The position numbers were made by a program, and so were the translations under genes. Positions 1 to 9,076 of a DNA stretch of 64,000 nt are shown here, one piece after another (the first letter of the stretch is position 1; every line of letters starts with the position of its first letter). The notes below the pieces were generated by a model, which was given only the letters and a program-made list of their open reading frames with translations, had not been told where the DNA came from and did no database searches. This DNA comes from Gammaproteobacteria bacterium (GTDB lineage Bacteria; Pseudomonadota; Gammaproteobacteria; Steroidobacterales; PWYM01): NCBI GenBank assembly GCA_003567475.1, contig PWZL01000057.1, positions 20,473-84,472 of the forward strand. The letters run 5' to 3'.

Positions 1-3000
1 GGGATGTCCAGCGCAACTGCAGCCGCGTTACAGCTGTCCGCCAGTTCGGCGAGCGCATCGGCCACTGTGGCCGCCTCGACGGCCGGATCACGTGCGGCCT
101 GTTCCAGACGCGCTGCCGCTTCGGTGATCGCGGGATAGCCGTAGCCCCCGCCGGCGCCCTTGAGCTGGTGGGCGAGTCGCCCCAACTCGGTGTACTCGCC
201 AGCCGTGGCGAGCACGTTCAGGTGGCTGATGCGCTCCGGCAGCTCGCCGACGAACTCGGCGAGCAAGGGTTGCATGTCGGGGTCATGGGCAAATTCACTC
301 AACATGGGGTGATGATCTCCATTGTCAGGACGGCGCGCCGTGATCGCGTTCACGTCATGGTCGCTGCCCACCAGAGCAAGGCAGGTCTCGAGCAGCGCCT
401 GGCGGTCGATCGGCTTGACCAGGTAGGCGTCGAACCCTGCAGCCTCGCAGCGCGCCCGGTCCTCGGGCAGGGCATGCGCCGTGAGTGCCAGCATCGGTGG
501 GGCGATCGCCAGCCGCGCCGCCTCGCGGGCGAGTTCATAACCATCCATGACGGGCATGTCGATATCACTGACGACGAGCGCTGGGGGTCGTCCCTGCTGG
601 TGCCGGCGGCGCAGGTGCGTGAGCGCGGCAGCCCCATCGGCAACATCCGTGACCTTGGCACCCGCACTGTCTAGGTAGTGGCAGATCAACCGGCGGTTAT
701 CTTCCCCATCCTCGACCACCAGCACCTCCAGACCCTCGAGCGCCCGTTCGCTGGCGATTCGGGACTGCATGATCGCGCGACTCTCGGGGAGGGTCGTGAC
801 CAGGCTCGCGCCGGCGCTGGCGACCAGCGGCACATTGAGCATGAAGCCTGCCGGGTCGCCAGGCGCCGGCGGCTGGACATCCAGCTGGCCCCCCAGGAGT
901 CGGGCCAGTCTGCGGGCAGTCATCAGTCCGAGCTGCGTGCCGTCATGGCGTGGCGCAATGGCGTCGCTGTCGTTGGGCGTCGACTCGAACAGCACTTCGG
1001 TCGCCGCCGGATCCAGCCCTGGGCCACTGTCTCGGAGAGAAATGACCAGTCGCTCGCCCTCGGGTGAAAGCTCACGGCTGATGGCCATGACGACCTCGCC
1101 GCCCAGGCCTGTCCTGACCGCGTAATCGACCAGCTTGACGAGAATCTGGCGCAGACGCAGCGGATCGCTCAGGATGCGCTCCGGAATGGCGTGCCGCAGC
1201 TCGAGGCGCAGGTGAGCGCCCGTTTCCGCGAGTCGCGGCCGCATCGTCAGTTCGATTTCGCGCACCAGATCCACCAGCGAGATGTCGCGAGATTCTAGGG
1301 TGAGCGTGCCGGCTTCGAGCTGCGAGAGGTCGAGAATATCGTTGATTGTGGCCAGCAGGCGCTCGCCGGCGCGTCGCAGCACGGCTGCAGTGTCGTCGCG
1401 GGCGTCGCCGACCGGCACCGCGGCGGCATCGCCCAGCATGTCCGCATAGCCGAGAATCGCGGTCAGCGCGGTGCGGATCTCATGACCCAGGCTTTCCAGA
1501 AAGCGGCTTTTCGCGACGCTGGCGGCCCGGGCTTCGGTCAGCGCCTGTTCAATACGGCCCTCGCGCTCAAGCTGTTCACTGACATCGACGGCAACGGACA
1601 CCAAGCGGTCGCAGTGTCCGTCCGGCCCTCGCAGCGGGATCTTGTCCGTACACAGACTTCGGTAAGTGCCGTTGGCGTCGCGGTAGCGTTCGAGAATCCC
1701 GAATCTTGGTCGGCCAGTGCGCAGCACTTCCCGGTCGTCTGTCAGGTATTTGCCAGCATCCTCGGGCGGAAAGAGTTCCTCCACGCGGTGGCCGCGAACG
1801 TCCTCCACCGGCAGCCCGAGAGCCTGCGCCGCCGTTCGGTTTAGATCGAGGATGCGGTTGCCATCGTCCTTGTAGAACACCAGCGCCGGAATGGCGTCGA
1901 TGATGGCCTGGAGTTCGCTACGCTGCTCGGCGAGCCGTCGACTGGCACGGGTGACCTGAGCATGGGCCTCGCGCAGCTCGGAGATGTCGATATGGACACC
2001 GGCGATCCGTCTGGCCTGACCGGCGAAATCCCGTTCGATGACCTGACCCGCGTCGAGGATCCAGGCCCACTGACCGTCGGCACGACGCAGCCGGTACTCA
2101 CACCGGTATTCAGGCGAGGTGCCGGCGAGATGACCGTCGCGGGCCGCGGCGACGCGCGGATAATCCTCCGGGTGCACCAGTCGCTGCCAACCGTCGATCG
2201 AATCGGGGATGTCCTCGGCACTCAGGCCGAGCAACTCGCCCCAGGCCGCGTCGCGGTTGACCCGGCCGGTGGCGAGATCGACTTCCCAGGTGGCCACGCC
2301 GGCGCCGCGGATGAGCGTGCTCAGTCGATTCGCAGCTTCGCGTTGCCGGGTCACGTCCCGGACCACGGCGATGGCACCGACCAGCGCACCCGCAGCATCA
2401 TGCAGTGGGCGGCTCGAGGAACTGATCCAGCGGATTCGGCCGTGGGCGGCGGGGATGCCGACGATGCAGTCGTCGACCGCTTCACCGCTGCGCAGGGTCA
2501 GACTCGCTGCGTGGTCTTCCCCGGGAAAGCGACTGCCGTCTTCCCGGATCGCTTGCCAGGACGGGTCGGTCGGCTTGCGTCCGATCAAGTCGGCGGCCGA
2601 TAGTCCCAGGATGGCCTGGGCGGCGTCGTTACAGGCCACGACAGCCCCGTCGGCGGCGAACTCGATGATGCCGTCCGTACCGGCCTGCACAACCGCCTGC
2701 AGCCGCCGTTCATGGATCAGACGCTCGCTGATGTCACGCTCGATCAACAGCCAGCCGCGCGTATCCCTGGGTTCCAGTTCGACCTCCGCCCAGTAGTGGC
2801 CGGCGTCACGGTGGCGGAGCTGCAGCCGGGCCCGGGAGGCTTGTCCGGTGGCGAGGGCCGCAAGCAGTGCCTCGCGCTCCGGCGAGTCTTCGCAGCGCTG
2901 TGCGAGCAGCGAGCTCAGGGTCTGGCCGGCGAGAACTGTCGTCGACCATCCGCTGGCGCGTTCCCACGCGGCATTGCACCAGCAGATCACGCCCGCGGCA

Positions 3001-3101
3001 TCCGTCTCCAGCACCGCCGTGGGTCGGGTCTGAATGTCGGCAACCAGTTTTTTGACGGACAGTGCCGGGTGGAAGGCGTTGACGTTGGACGTGTCCCCCA
3101 T
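1..3101 (-). CDS. Hybrid sensor histidine kinase with multiple PAS, REC and Hpt domains (C-terminus cut by window edge)
   Basis: Open frame read from an ATG at 3099–3101 (GGAG nine bases upstream) to the left edge, over 1,033 codons without a stop. Four PAS/PAC modules fill about residues 13–520. A HisKA domain follows with phospho-acceptor H540 in a GHEIRT box. Next are a HATPase region, a receiver with phospho-acceptor D846 in SDIDMP, and an Hpt domain with H978 in an HQLKG box. No transmembrane segment is evident, so it is probably cytosolic. It is a complete His-Asp-His relay in one polypeptide of the BarA/ArcB class, although the HATPase region looks weakly conserved. It is divergent from the L,D-transpeptidase gene, and a sigma-28-like promoter lies upstream. 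The signal is unknown. Only the last residues of the Hpt domain, and anything after it, are missing. Confidence 0.9.
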   Translation of the reverse strand, partial: MGDTSNVNAFHPALSVKKLVADIQTRPTAVLETDAAGVICWCNAAWERASGWSTTVLAGQTLSSLLAQRCEDSPEREALLAALATGQASRARLQLRHRDAGHYWAEVELEPRDTRGWLLIERDISERLIHERRLQAVVQAGTDGIIEFAADGAVVACNDAAQAILGLSAADLIGRKPTDPSWQAIREDGSRFPGEDHAASLTLRSGEAVDDCIVGIPAAHGRIRWISSSSRPLHDAAGALVGAIAVVRDVTRQREAANRLSTLIRGAGVATWEVDLATGRVNRDAAWGELLGLSAEDIPDSIDGWQRLVHPEDYPRVAAARDGHLAGTSPEYRCEYRLRRADGQWAWILDAGQVIERDFAGQARRIAGVHIDISELREAHAQVTRASRRLAEQRSELQAIIDAIPALVFYKDDGNRILDLNRTAAQALGLPVEDVRGHRVEELFPPEDAGKYLTDDREVLRTGRPRFGILERYRDANGTYRSLCTDKIPLRGPDGHCDRLVSVAVDVSEQLEREGRIEQALTEARAASVAKSRFLESLGHEIRTALTAILGYADMLGDAAAVPVGDARDDTAAVLRRAGERLLATINDILDLSQLEAGTLTLESRDISLVDLVREIELTMRPRLAETGAHLRLELRHAIPERILSDPLRLRQILVKLVDYAVRTGLGGEVVMAISRELSPEGERLVISLRDSGPGLDPAATEVLFESTPNDSDAIAPRHDGTQLGLMTARRLARLLGGQLDVQPPAPGDPAGFMLNVPLVASAGASLVTTLPESRAIMQSRIASERALEGLEVLVVEDGEDNRRLICHYLDSAGAKVTDVADGAAALTHLRRRHQQGRPPALVVSDIDMPVMDGYELAREAARLAIAPPMLALTAHALPEDRARCEAAGFDAYLVKPIDRQALLETCLALVGSDHDVNAITARRPDNGDHHPMLSEFAHDPDMQPLLAEFVGELPERISHLNVLATAGEYTELGRLAHQLKGAGGGYGYPAITEAAARLEQAARDPAVEAATVADALAELADSCNAAAVALDI

Positions 3102-3141
3102 GGAGGCTCCCCGAGGCAGGTGATCGGCAGTGCTCGTGCCT

Positions 3142-3168
3142 GTATCGTCCGCAGCACGGAATTCTTCA
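3142..3168 (-). promoter_or_regulatory. Candidate sigma-28 (FliA) promoter for the left-edge hybrid kinase
   Basis: On the minus strand, TGAAGAAT (3161–3168) is followed after exactly 11 bases by GACGATAC (3142–3149). This matches the FliA pattern TAAAGTTT-N11-GCCGATAA at most key positions and ends about 40 bases before the kinase start. It has one mismatch in each core element, so it is weaker than the other sigma-28 sites in this window. Confidence 0.42.
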
Positions 3169-3195
3169 ATCGCTGCGCTCCGGTAAGATAGGCCC

Positions 3196-3723
3196 ATGGA
3201 TAAGGTGGCCCTCGACATGCCTGACGCCGCGCGGCGTCACCCGGTGCTGCACCTGGAAGTCTCGCTGCGCGAGCAGTGCCTGAGCCTGTGGCAGGCTGGC
3301 GTGCGGGTTGCGGACTACCCGGTCTCCACGGCGCTGCTGGGCCCCGGGGAGCAGGCAGGCAGTGGCTGTACCCCCCGCGGTCGTCATTGCGTCCGCGCGC
3401 GGATCGGCGCGGGTCTGCCTGCGGGTGCCGTCCTGGTGGGCCGACGTCCCACCGGAGAGCTCTGGTCACCGGTCCTGGCGGAGCATTATCCGGAGCGTGA
3501 CTGGATCCTTAGCAGAATCCTCTGGTTGAGCGGGCTGGAGCCCGGCGTCAACCGGCTGGGCAAGGTCGACAGCATGCGCCGGTACATTTACATCCACGGG
3601 ACGCCAGAGACCGAACCTATGGGCATCCCCCGGTCCCATGGGTGTGTGCGGATGCGTAATCAGGATGTCATCGAACTGTTCGACCGTGTTGTCGTCGGTA
3701 CCGGGGTGAGGATCGTCGAGTGA
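3196..3723 (+). CDS. L,D-transpeptidase (YkuD family)
   Basis: 175-residue YkuD-fold protein. The family signature is near the C-terminus: an IHGT segment (conserved His), then SHGCVRM, which holds the catalytic Cys. YkuD enzymes form 3-3 or lipoprotein cross-links in peptidoglycan. This copy has no obvious signal peptide or peptidoglycan-binding domain, so export is not evident from sequence, and a cytoplasmic or peptidoglycan-recycling role is possible. Its stop overlaps the GTG start of nagZ, which suggests translational coupling with a cell-wall recycling enzyme. The start was taken at the first in-frame ATG, which has a poor ribosome-binding site. It is divergent from the left-edge hybrid kinase. 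Confidence 0.85.
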   Translation: MDKVALDMPDAARRHPVLHLEVSLREQCLSLWQAGVRVADYPVSTALLGPGEQAGSGCTPRGRHCVRARIGAGLPAGAVLVGRRPTGELWSPVLAEHYPERDWILSRILWLSGLEPGVNRLGKVDSMRRYIYIHGTPETEPMGIPRSHGCVRMRNQDVIELFDRVVVGTGVRIVE

Positions 3724-4766
3724 CGCTCGGACCGGTCATGGTTGATCTCGCCGGCACGGAGCTCAGGCCCGACGAGCGTGAGCTGCTGATGCGCCCGGAG
3801 GTGGGCGGCGTCATCCTGTTTGCGCGCAACCATGCCTCGGCACCGCAGCTGACCGCGCTGGTGGACAGCATCCATGCGCTGCGCACACCGCCGCTGCTCG
3901 TGGCCGTCGATCAGGAAGGCGGGCGCGTGCAACGCTGCCGCCAGGATTTCACCGCACTGCCTCCGGTGAGATTGCTTGGCCATCTCTACGACGCCTGCCC
4001 GCGTGAAGCGCGTGAGCTGGCGCGACTGTTCGGCTGGCTGCTGGCCGCTGAGCTCAGAGCCTGTCACGTGGATCTGAGTTTTGCGCCAGTGCTCGACCTC
4101 GATCGCGGGGTGGCGCAGGTGATCGGTGATCGCGCGCTGCATCGCGCGCCCGACGCGGTCGCGGTCCTGGGGCAGGCGCTGATGCTCGGCATGCGGGATG
4201 CCGGCATGGCCGCCGTGGGCAAGCACTTTCCGGGTCACGGCGCGGCAGTGGCCGACTCGCATGTGGCCGAGGCGGTGGACCGGCGTGAGTGGGGGGAGCT
4301 GCTGGACGATATCGAACCGTTCCGGCGCATGATCGATGCGGGCCTGTCTGGTCTGATGATGGGCCACGTGATCTATCCCTCGGTCGACGCACGCCCGGCA
4401 GGTTTCTCGTCACGCTGGATTCGGGAGGAACTGCGCGGACGCCTTGGGTTCGCTGGCGCGGTGTTCAGTGATGATCTCAGTATGCAAGGCGCGGTATCTG
4501 GCGGCGGGCCCACCGGGCGGGCGCAGGCGGCCCTTGAGGCTGGCTGCGACATGGTGCTGGTGTGCAACGATCCCGCGGCAGCACGTCGGGTGGTGACCGA
4601 CCTAGAGGGCCACGTCGATCCCGCGGCGCAGCTTCGCCTGGTGCGCCTGCGCCCGCGGCGGCAGCTGGACTGGCAGGCCCTGCGCGCGTTCCCGCAATGG
4701 CACAGTGCCCGCGAGCAGATCGCACGGCTGGCTGCGCCGCCCGGTCTGGTGCTTGACCCGGAGTGA
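3720..4766 (+). CDS. nagZ: Beta-N-acetylhexosaminidase NagZ
   Basis: 348 residues, family GH3, usual NagZ length. The GTG start overlaps the preceding stop (GTGA). Diagnostic segments are the early GVILFARN, AVDQEGGRVQR near residue 60 and KHFPGHG near residue 165, with a DSH containing the NagZ-type His/Asp pair soon after. The enzyme removes N-acetylglucosamine from 1,6-anhydromuropeptides in the cytoplasm during cell-wall recycling. Its neighbours, an L,D-transpeptidase before and purine-salvage genes after, form a block of close or overlapping reading frames. The nagZ–hpt–thioinosine phosphorylase arrangement recurs in gammaproteobacteria. Confidence 0.95.
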   Translation: MTLGPVMVDLAGTELRPDERELLMRPEVGGVILFARNHASAPQLTALVDSIHALRTPPLLVAVDQEGGRVQRCRQDFTALPPVRLLGHLYDACPREARELARLFGWLLAAELRACHVDLSFAPVLDLDRGVAQVIGDRALHRAPDAVAVLGQALMLGMRDAGMAAVGKHFPGHGAAVADSHVAEAVDRREWGELLDDIEPFRRMIDAGLSGLMMGHVIYPSVDARPAGFSSRWIREELRGRLGFAGAVFSDDLSMQGAVSGGGPTGRAQAALEAGCDMVLVCNDPAAARRVVTDLEGHVDPAAQLRLVRLRPRRQLDWQALRAFPQWHSAREQIARLAAPPGLVLDPE

Positions 4767-4770
4767 ACGG

Positions 4771-5340
4771 ATGAGCCGCGCCGAGCGTGCGAAACAACTG
4801 CTGGCTCGCGCGCGTGTCATCCACGACCCGGCGGCGGTGGCCCATGCCCTGGATGTGCAGGCCGTAGCGATTGCCCGGCAGCTGGCAGATGCGGACCCCC
4901 TGGTCCTCGCCGTGATGTCGGGGGGGATGTGGCCGACCGTCGAGCTCGGCCGGCGCTTCGGCTTTCCCCACCAGGTGGACTATCTGCATGCCACCCGCTA
5001 TCGCGGCGGACGACGCGGCGGTGAACTCGACTGGCGGGTCTCGCCTCGGCTGGCACTCGAGGGCCGCACAGTGCTTGTGATCGACGATATCCTCGACGAG
5101 GGCCATACACTGGCCGCGGTGCAGGTGGCCTGTCATCGCGCTGGCGCGCGCAGCGTGGCCACGGCGGTGCTTGCGCTGAAGCGTCATGACCGGCGGGCAC
5201 CCGGTGTCGCTGTCGATTTTCACGCGCTGGAAGTGCCCGACGAGTACGTGTTCGGTTGCGGCATGGACGTCGATGAATACTGGCGAAACCTGCCGGCCAT
5301 CTATGCCGTGGCCACCGAAGGAGTCGAGCATGAGCGTTGA
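4771..5340 (+). CDS. hpt: Hypoxanthine-guanine phosphoribosyltransferase
   Basis: 189 residues from the ATG at 4771, four bases after the nagZ stop. A longer in-frame extension into nagZ is unlikely. The PRPP-binding loop is VLVIDDILDEGHT at about residues 99–111, with the conserved acidic pair. An SGGMWP segment and a C-terminal FGCGMDVDEYWRN complete the type I phosphoribosyltransferase fold. It converts hypoxanthine or guanine plus PRPP to IMP or GMP. The next gene starts 11 bases before this stop. That enzyme releases hypoxanthine, so the pair would form a direct methylthioinosine-to-IMP salvage route. Confidence 0.9.
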   Translation: MSRAERAKQLLARARVIHDPAAVAHALDVQAVAIARQLADADPLVLAVMSGGMWPTVELGRRFGFPHQVDYLHATRYRGGRRGGELDWRVSPRLALEGRTVLVIDDILDEGHTLAAVQVACHRAGARSVATAVLALKRHDRRAPGVAVDFHALEVPDEYVFGCGMDVDEYWRNLPAIYAVATEGVEHER

Positions 5341-6115
5341 TCCGCCGAGGATCGGCCTGATCGGCGGCACTGGCCTGGACCAGCCCGAGCTTCTGGAGGC
5401 GCGCGTTGAGCGGCCGATGACAACGCCCTGGGGAACGCCGTCGGCCGCGCCGGTGCTCGGCGAGATGGCCGGCGTGCCCGTGGTCTTTGTCGCCCGTCAT
5501 GGTCTGGAGCATGAGTGGCCGCCGCATCGGGTCAACTATCGCGCCAATCTTGCCGCCCTGCAGGCTGCCGGTGCACGCGTGGTTGTCGGACTCAATGCCG
5601 TCGGGGGCATTGCGTCTTGGCTGGGACCGGGCTGCCTGGCCCTGCCGGATCAGCTGATCGACTACACCTGGGGCCGCTGTCAGAGCCTCTGGGACGGCCC
5701 CGGTGAGATGCGGCATGTGGAGTTCACCGACCCGATGGCTCCGCCGGTGCACGCGTGCCTGTGCGAGGCGGGGCGCCGGCTCGAGGTGGCGCCGACACCA
5801 CGCGGCGTGTACGGCGTGACCCAGGGGCCTCGGCTGGAAACCCGCGCGGAGATCGAACGCCTGGCCCGCGACGGGTGCGACATGGTCGGCATGACCCTCA
5901 TGCCGGAGGCGGCCATCGCCCGCGAACTTGGACTGGCCTATGCCTGCATCGCCCTGTCGGTCAACTGGGCCGCCGGTCGCGGTGCCCGCGGTCTACATGT
6001 CGAGATGACCGAGTCCATGGCGGCCGCCACAGCCGCCGCACTGGCCCTGTTGCGCGCGGCGCTGCCAGCGCTTGCCGCGTTACCGTGGCCATCGCGCGAC
6101 GAAAGCTTCACCTGA
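5330..6115 (+). CDS. S-methyl-5'-thioinosine phosphorylase (MTAP/PNP family)
   Basis: 261 residues from the ATG at 5330, overlapping hpt by 11 bases. The N-terminal IGLIGGTGLD phosphate loop, an RHG segment, NAVGGI and VGMTLMPEAAIARELGL place it in the MTAP/purine nucleoside phosphorylase family. The NAVGGI form and the short length fit the methylthioinosine-specific branch described in Pseudomonas. It would cleave S-methyl-5'-thioinosine to hypoxanthine and methylthioribose-1-phosphate in polyamine/quorum-signal by-product salvage. Coupling to hpt supports hypoxanthine as the product. Plain MTAP activity cannot be excluded from sequence. Confidence 0.85.
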   Translation: MSVDPPRIGLIGGTGLDQPELLEARVERPMTTPWGTPSAAPVLGEMAGVPVVFVARHGLEHEWPPHRVNYRANLAALQAAGARVVVGLNAVGGIASWLGPGCLALPDQLIDYTWGRCQSLWDGPGEMRHVEFTDPMAPPVHACLCEAGRRLEVAPTPRGVYGVTQGPRLETRAEIERLARDGCDMVGMTLMPEAAIARELGLAYACIALSVNWAAGRGARGLHVEMTESMAAATAAALALLRAALPALAALPWPSRDESFT

Positions 6116-6226
6116 AGCGCGTGCCGGCGCTGGGCGTGACCGGCGCCTTCATTTTCCCGTCGTCCGGTCGATACCCCGCGGGAGGCGTCGGGTCTGCCGC
6201 CGTCGGATGGTTGAGAGGCATGCGCG

Positions 6227-9076
6227 ATGGAGTACCGCGGAGACGAGGGCAACGAACAGGTTCGCCTTGCGGCCCTGCATCGCCTGGAGCTGCTGGATAC
6301 CCCGGACGAAGAACGCTTTGACCGACTGACCCGCCTGGTCGCGCGCGTGCTGGAGGTGCCGATAGCGCTGATCAGCCTGGTAGACGCCGAGCGAGTCTGG
6401 TTCAAATCGCGCTACGGTCTCGCGGCCCGGGAAGTGCCACGGGATTGCACCTTCTGCGAACTTGCACTGGAAGAAGCGGGCCCCTTGGTGGTGCCCGATA
6501 CACGCCGCGATGTCCGGTTCGCCGCCGCACCGCTGGTGACGGCGGAGAATGGCATTCGCTTCTATGCCGGACAGCCGCTGCGCTCGCCAGAGGGACAGCG
6601 TATCGGCACGCTATGTGTGCTGGATGTCGAACCGCGTGGTTTCGATGAGGAAGCGCTGAGTACGCTGGTGGAATTCGGCGCTCTGGTCGAACATGAACTG
6701 GCCGCGCGCGGCCGCGAACTGGCCTATCACGAGGTTCTCGAACGTCTCCCGGACGCCGCCTATCTGATCGGATTGGAAGGCGCGGAACGCGGCCGCGTCC
6801 TCTGGGTCAATTCGGCGGCCATCCGGCTCTACGGTCTGGACCCCACCTGCAACCGTGGCCGTCTGATGCGTGATATGGGCACCCCGGAAGGCGCGCGGGA
6901 GGTCGAAGCGCGGATGGCCCGGCTGGAGGCCGGAGAGCATCTGCGCTTCCGGCAACGCCATGTCGCCCCCGAGGGTGGGGAGTTCGAGGTGGCGATTTCC
7001 GCGCGGCGTATCGTCCTCGATGGCCGCGGAGTCGTGCTGTCGCTGCATCGGAATCTCGAAGAGAGCGCGCTGCGCGAGCTCGACGCCCTGCGGAGCGCCA
7101 TCGGCCGGCATATGTTGTACTCCGTTACCGATCGACGCGGGCGGATCGTCGATGTCAACGAGGGCTTCTGCCGCCTGAGCGGTTTCCGTCGCGAGGACCT
7201 GCTCGGGCGCGATCATCGGGTGTTCAGCTCCGGCTATCACGACCAGCAATTCTGGCAGGGCATGTGGGGCGCTCTGCTGGCCGGGCGGGTCTGGCGTGGC
7301 GAGATCTGCAACCGCGCCCGCGACGGTGCCCTGTTCTGGGTGGACTCCACGCATATCCCCCAGCTGGATGGTGATGGACGGCCTGAGCGCTACATCACGC
7401 TGCGCTTCGACATCACCGCGAAGAAGCGTCTGGAACAGGAACTGCGCGAGCAGACGCGAGACCTGGAGCTCAAGCAGCGCTCGCTGGAGCATGCCGAACA
7501 ACGTTTGCTCCTGGCCATGGAAACCGGGCGTATCGGCCTGTGGGATGCCGATCTGGATCTGCGCAGTGCGTATTGCGCCGAAAGCTGGTTCACCTTGCGC
7601 GGCAGACCACCGCGGGAGGGACGGGTCCCCCTCGATGAGGGCTACGAGGAGTGTCATCCGGAGGACCGACCCGGCATGGAGGTGGCGATGGAGCGTCATA
7701 TTTACCTCGGCTCACCAGGTTATGTGAACGAACGCAGAGTCCGCACCGCCGAGGGGCAGTGGCGCTGGATTCGAGATGTGGGACGGGTGATCGAGCGACG
7801 GCCTGACGGGTCGCCCCGGCGACTGATCGGGGTCAATATCGACATCCAGGCACTGCGTGAAGCCATGCGGCAGGCCGCGGCGGCGAGCCAGGCGAAAAGC
7901 GAATTCCTCGCTCACATGAGCCACGAGATCCGTACGCCGATGACCGCGATTCTCGGCTACGCAGAACTGCTTGCCGAAGCGACAGAACCGGACCCCGCTC
8001 AGTTCCGGCCTGCTGCAGACACCATCCGTCGCAATGCCGAACATCTGCTGACCGTGCTGAACGACATCCTCGACGTTTCCAAGATCGAAGCGGGGCAGCT
8101 GCAGATCGAACAGGTCCCTGTGCAGCCGCTGGCGCTGGTCCGGGACGCATTGCAATTGCTTCAGGCGAAGGCGGCGGCCAAGGGTCTGAGCTTGCGCCTG
8201 GTGTGCGATTCAGAGGTGCCCGAGACCATTCAGTCCGACCCGGTACGGTTACGACAGATTCTCCTGAATCTGATCGGCAACGCCATCAAGTTCACCGAGG
8301 CCGGTGAGGTGGTGGTCCACGTGCTGCATGACGAGCGTTCCAGGTGGCTGGTCTTCCGGATCGTGGATACCGGGATCGGCATGAGTCCGGAGGCCTGTGC
8401 CCGGATCGCGCGTTTCGAGGCGTTCAGCCAGGGCGATGCCAGCATGGCACGGCGGTTCGGCGGGACGGGCCTGGGACTCAGGATCTCGCGCGCGCTGGCA
8501 CAGAAGCTCGGCGGGGACCTGACGCTCACTTCGCGCGAGGGGGTGGGCAGCACCTTTTCGGTCACGGTGAGCACAGGCGACATCACTGGTGTGCCGCTGC
8601 ACCCGGCCGGCGTGGTCGGGGCGCCGGCCCCCAGCACGGCCGTCGCGCCGCGGTCGTCGGGGGGGCAGCCGCTTGCCGGTCTCGCGATCCTGCTGGTCGA
8701 GGACGGTATGGACAACCAGCGGCTGATCCGCCATCACCTTGTGCGTGGCGGGGCCCGAGTGTCACTGGCCGAAAACGGCCGCGAAGCCATGGAGCTCGTG
8801 ACCGCGAGGGAGGCAGGTCCGGACCTGATCCTCATGGACATGCAGATGCCCGTGATGGACGGCTACAGCGCGACCCGGGCGCTGCGTGCCGCCGGCTGGA
8901 CCGCGCCGATCGTTGCGCTGACCGCTCACGCCATGAGTGGTGATCGGGAACGGTGTCTTGAGGCAGGCTGCGACGACTATCTGAGCAAGCCGGTGAATGT
9001 GGCGCAACTGCTCGAGACCTGCCAACGGCTGGCCGGTGGCAGCGGTGCCGCGCGGCGGGTAGGCTTCGGAAGATGA
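6227..9076 (+). CDS. Hybrid sensor histidine kinase (GAF–PAS×3–HisKA–HATPase–REC)
   Basis: 949 residues; ATG with GAGAGG eight bases upstream. An N-terminal GAF domain (about residues 10–165) begins with a RLAALHRLELLDTP-type opening typical of free-standing GAF sensors. Three PAS modules follow (about 170–275, 285–400, 425–545). The HisKA phospho-acceptor is H566 in SHEIRTPM, the HATPase has a GGTGLGL box, and the receiver has D871 in LMDMQMP. There is no Hpt domain and no membrane segment, so it is cytosolic and must pass phosphate to a separate Hpt protein. Its stop overlaps the ATG of the next gene (ATGA). Signal and target are unknown. It is a paralogue of the kinases at 25644 and 28154. 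Confidence 0.92.
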   Translation: MEYRGDEGNEQVRLAALHRLELLDTPDEERFDRLTRLVARVLEVPIALISLVDAERVWFKSRYGLAAREVPRDCTFCELALEEAGPLVVPDTRRDVRFAAAPLVTAENGIRFYAGQPLRSPEGQRIGTLCVLDVEPRGFDEEALSTLVEFGALVEHELAARGRELAYHEVLERLPDAAYLIGLEGAERGRVLWVNSAAIRLYGLDPTCNRGRLMRDMGTPEGAREVEARMARLEAGEHLRFRQRHVAPEGGEFEVAISARRIVLDGRGVVLSLHRNLEESALRELDALRSAIGRHMLYSVTDRRGRIVDVNEGFCRLSGFRREDLLGRDHRVFSSGYHDQQFWQGMWGALLAGRVWRGEICNRARDGALFWVDSTHIPQLDGDGRPERYITLRFDITAKKRLEQELREQTRDLELKQRSLEHAEQRLLLAMETGRIGLWDADLDLRSAYCAESWFTLRGRPPREGRVPLDEGYEECHPEDRPGMEVAMERHIYLGSPGYVNERRVRTAEGQWRWIRDVGRVIERRPDGSPRRLIGVNIDIQALREAMRQAAAASQAKSEFLAHMSHEIRTPMTAILGYAELLAEATEPDPAQFRPAADTIRRNAEHLLTVLNDILDVSKIEAGQLQIEQVPVQPLALVRDALQLLQAKAAAKGLSLRLVCDSEVPETIQSDPVRLRQILLNLIGNAIKFTEAGEVVVHVLHDERSRWLVFRIVDTGIGMSPEACARIARFEAFSQGDASMARRFGGTGLGLRISRALAQKLGGDLTLTSREGVGSTFSVTVSTGDITGVPLHPAGVVGAPAPSTAVAPRSSGGQPLAGLAILLVEDGMDNQRLIRHHLVRGGARVSLAENGREAMELVTAREAGPDLILMDMQMPVMDGYSATRALRAAGWTAPIVALTAHAMSGDRERCLEAGCDDYLSKPVNVAQLLETCQRLAGGSGAARRVGFGR

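Noticed and set aside
6140-6180. Possible sigma-28 promoter before the 6227 hybrid kinase
   Set aside because: A GTCGATAC resembles the −10, but the 8-mer 11 bases upstream matches only 5 of 8 positions and lacks the AAG core.
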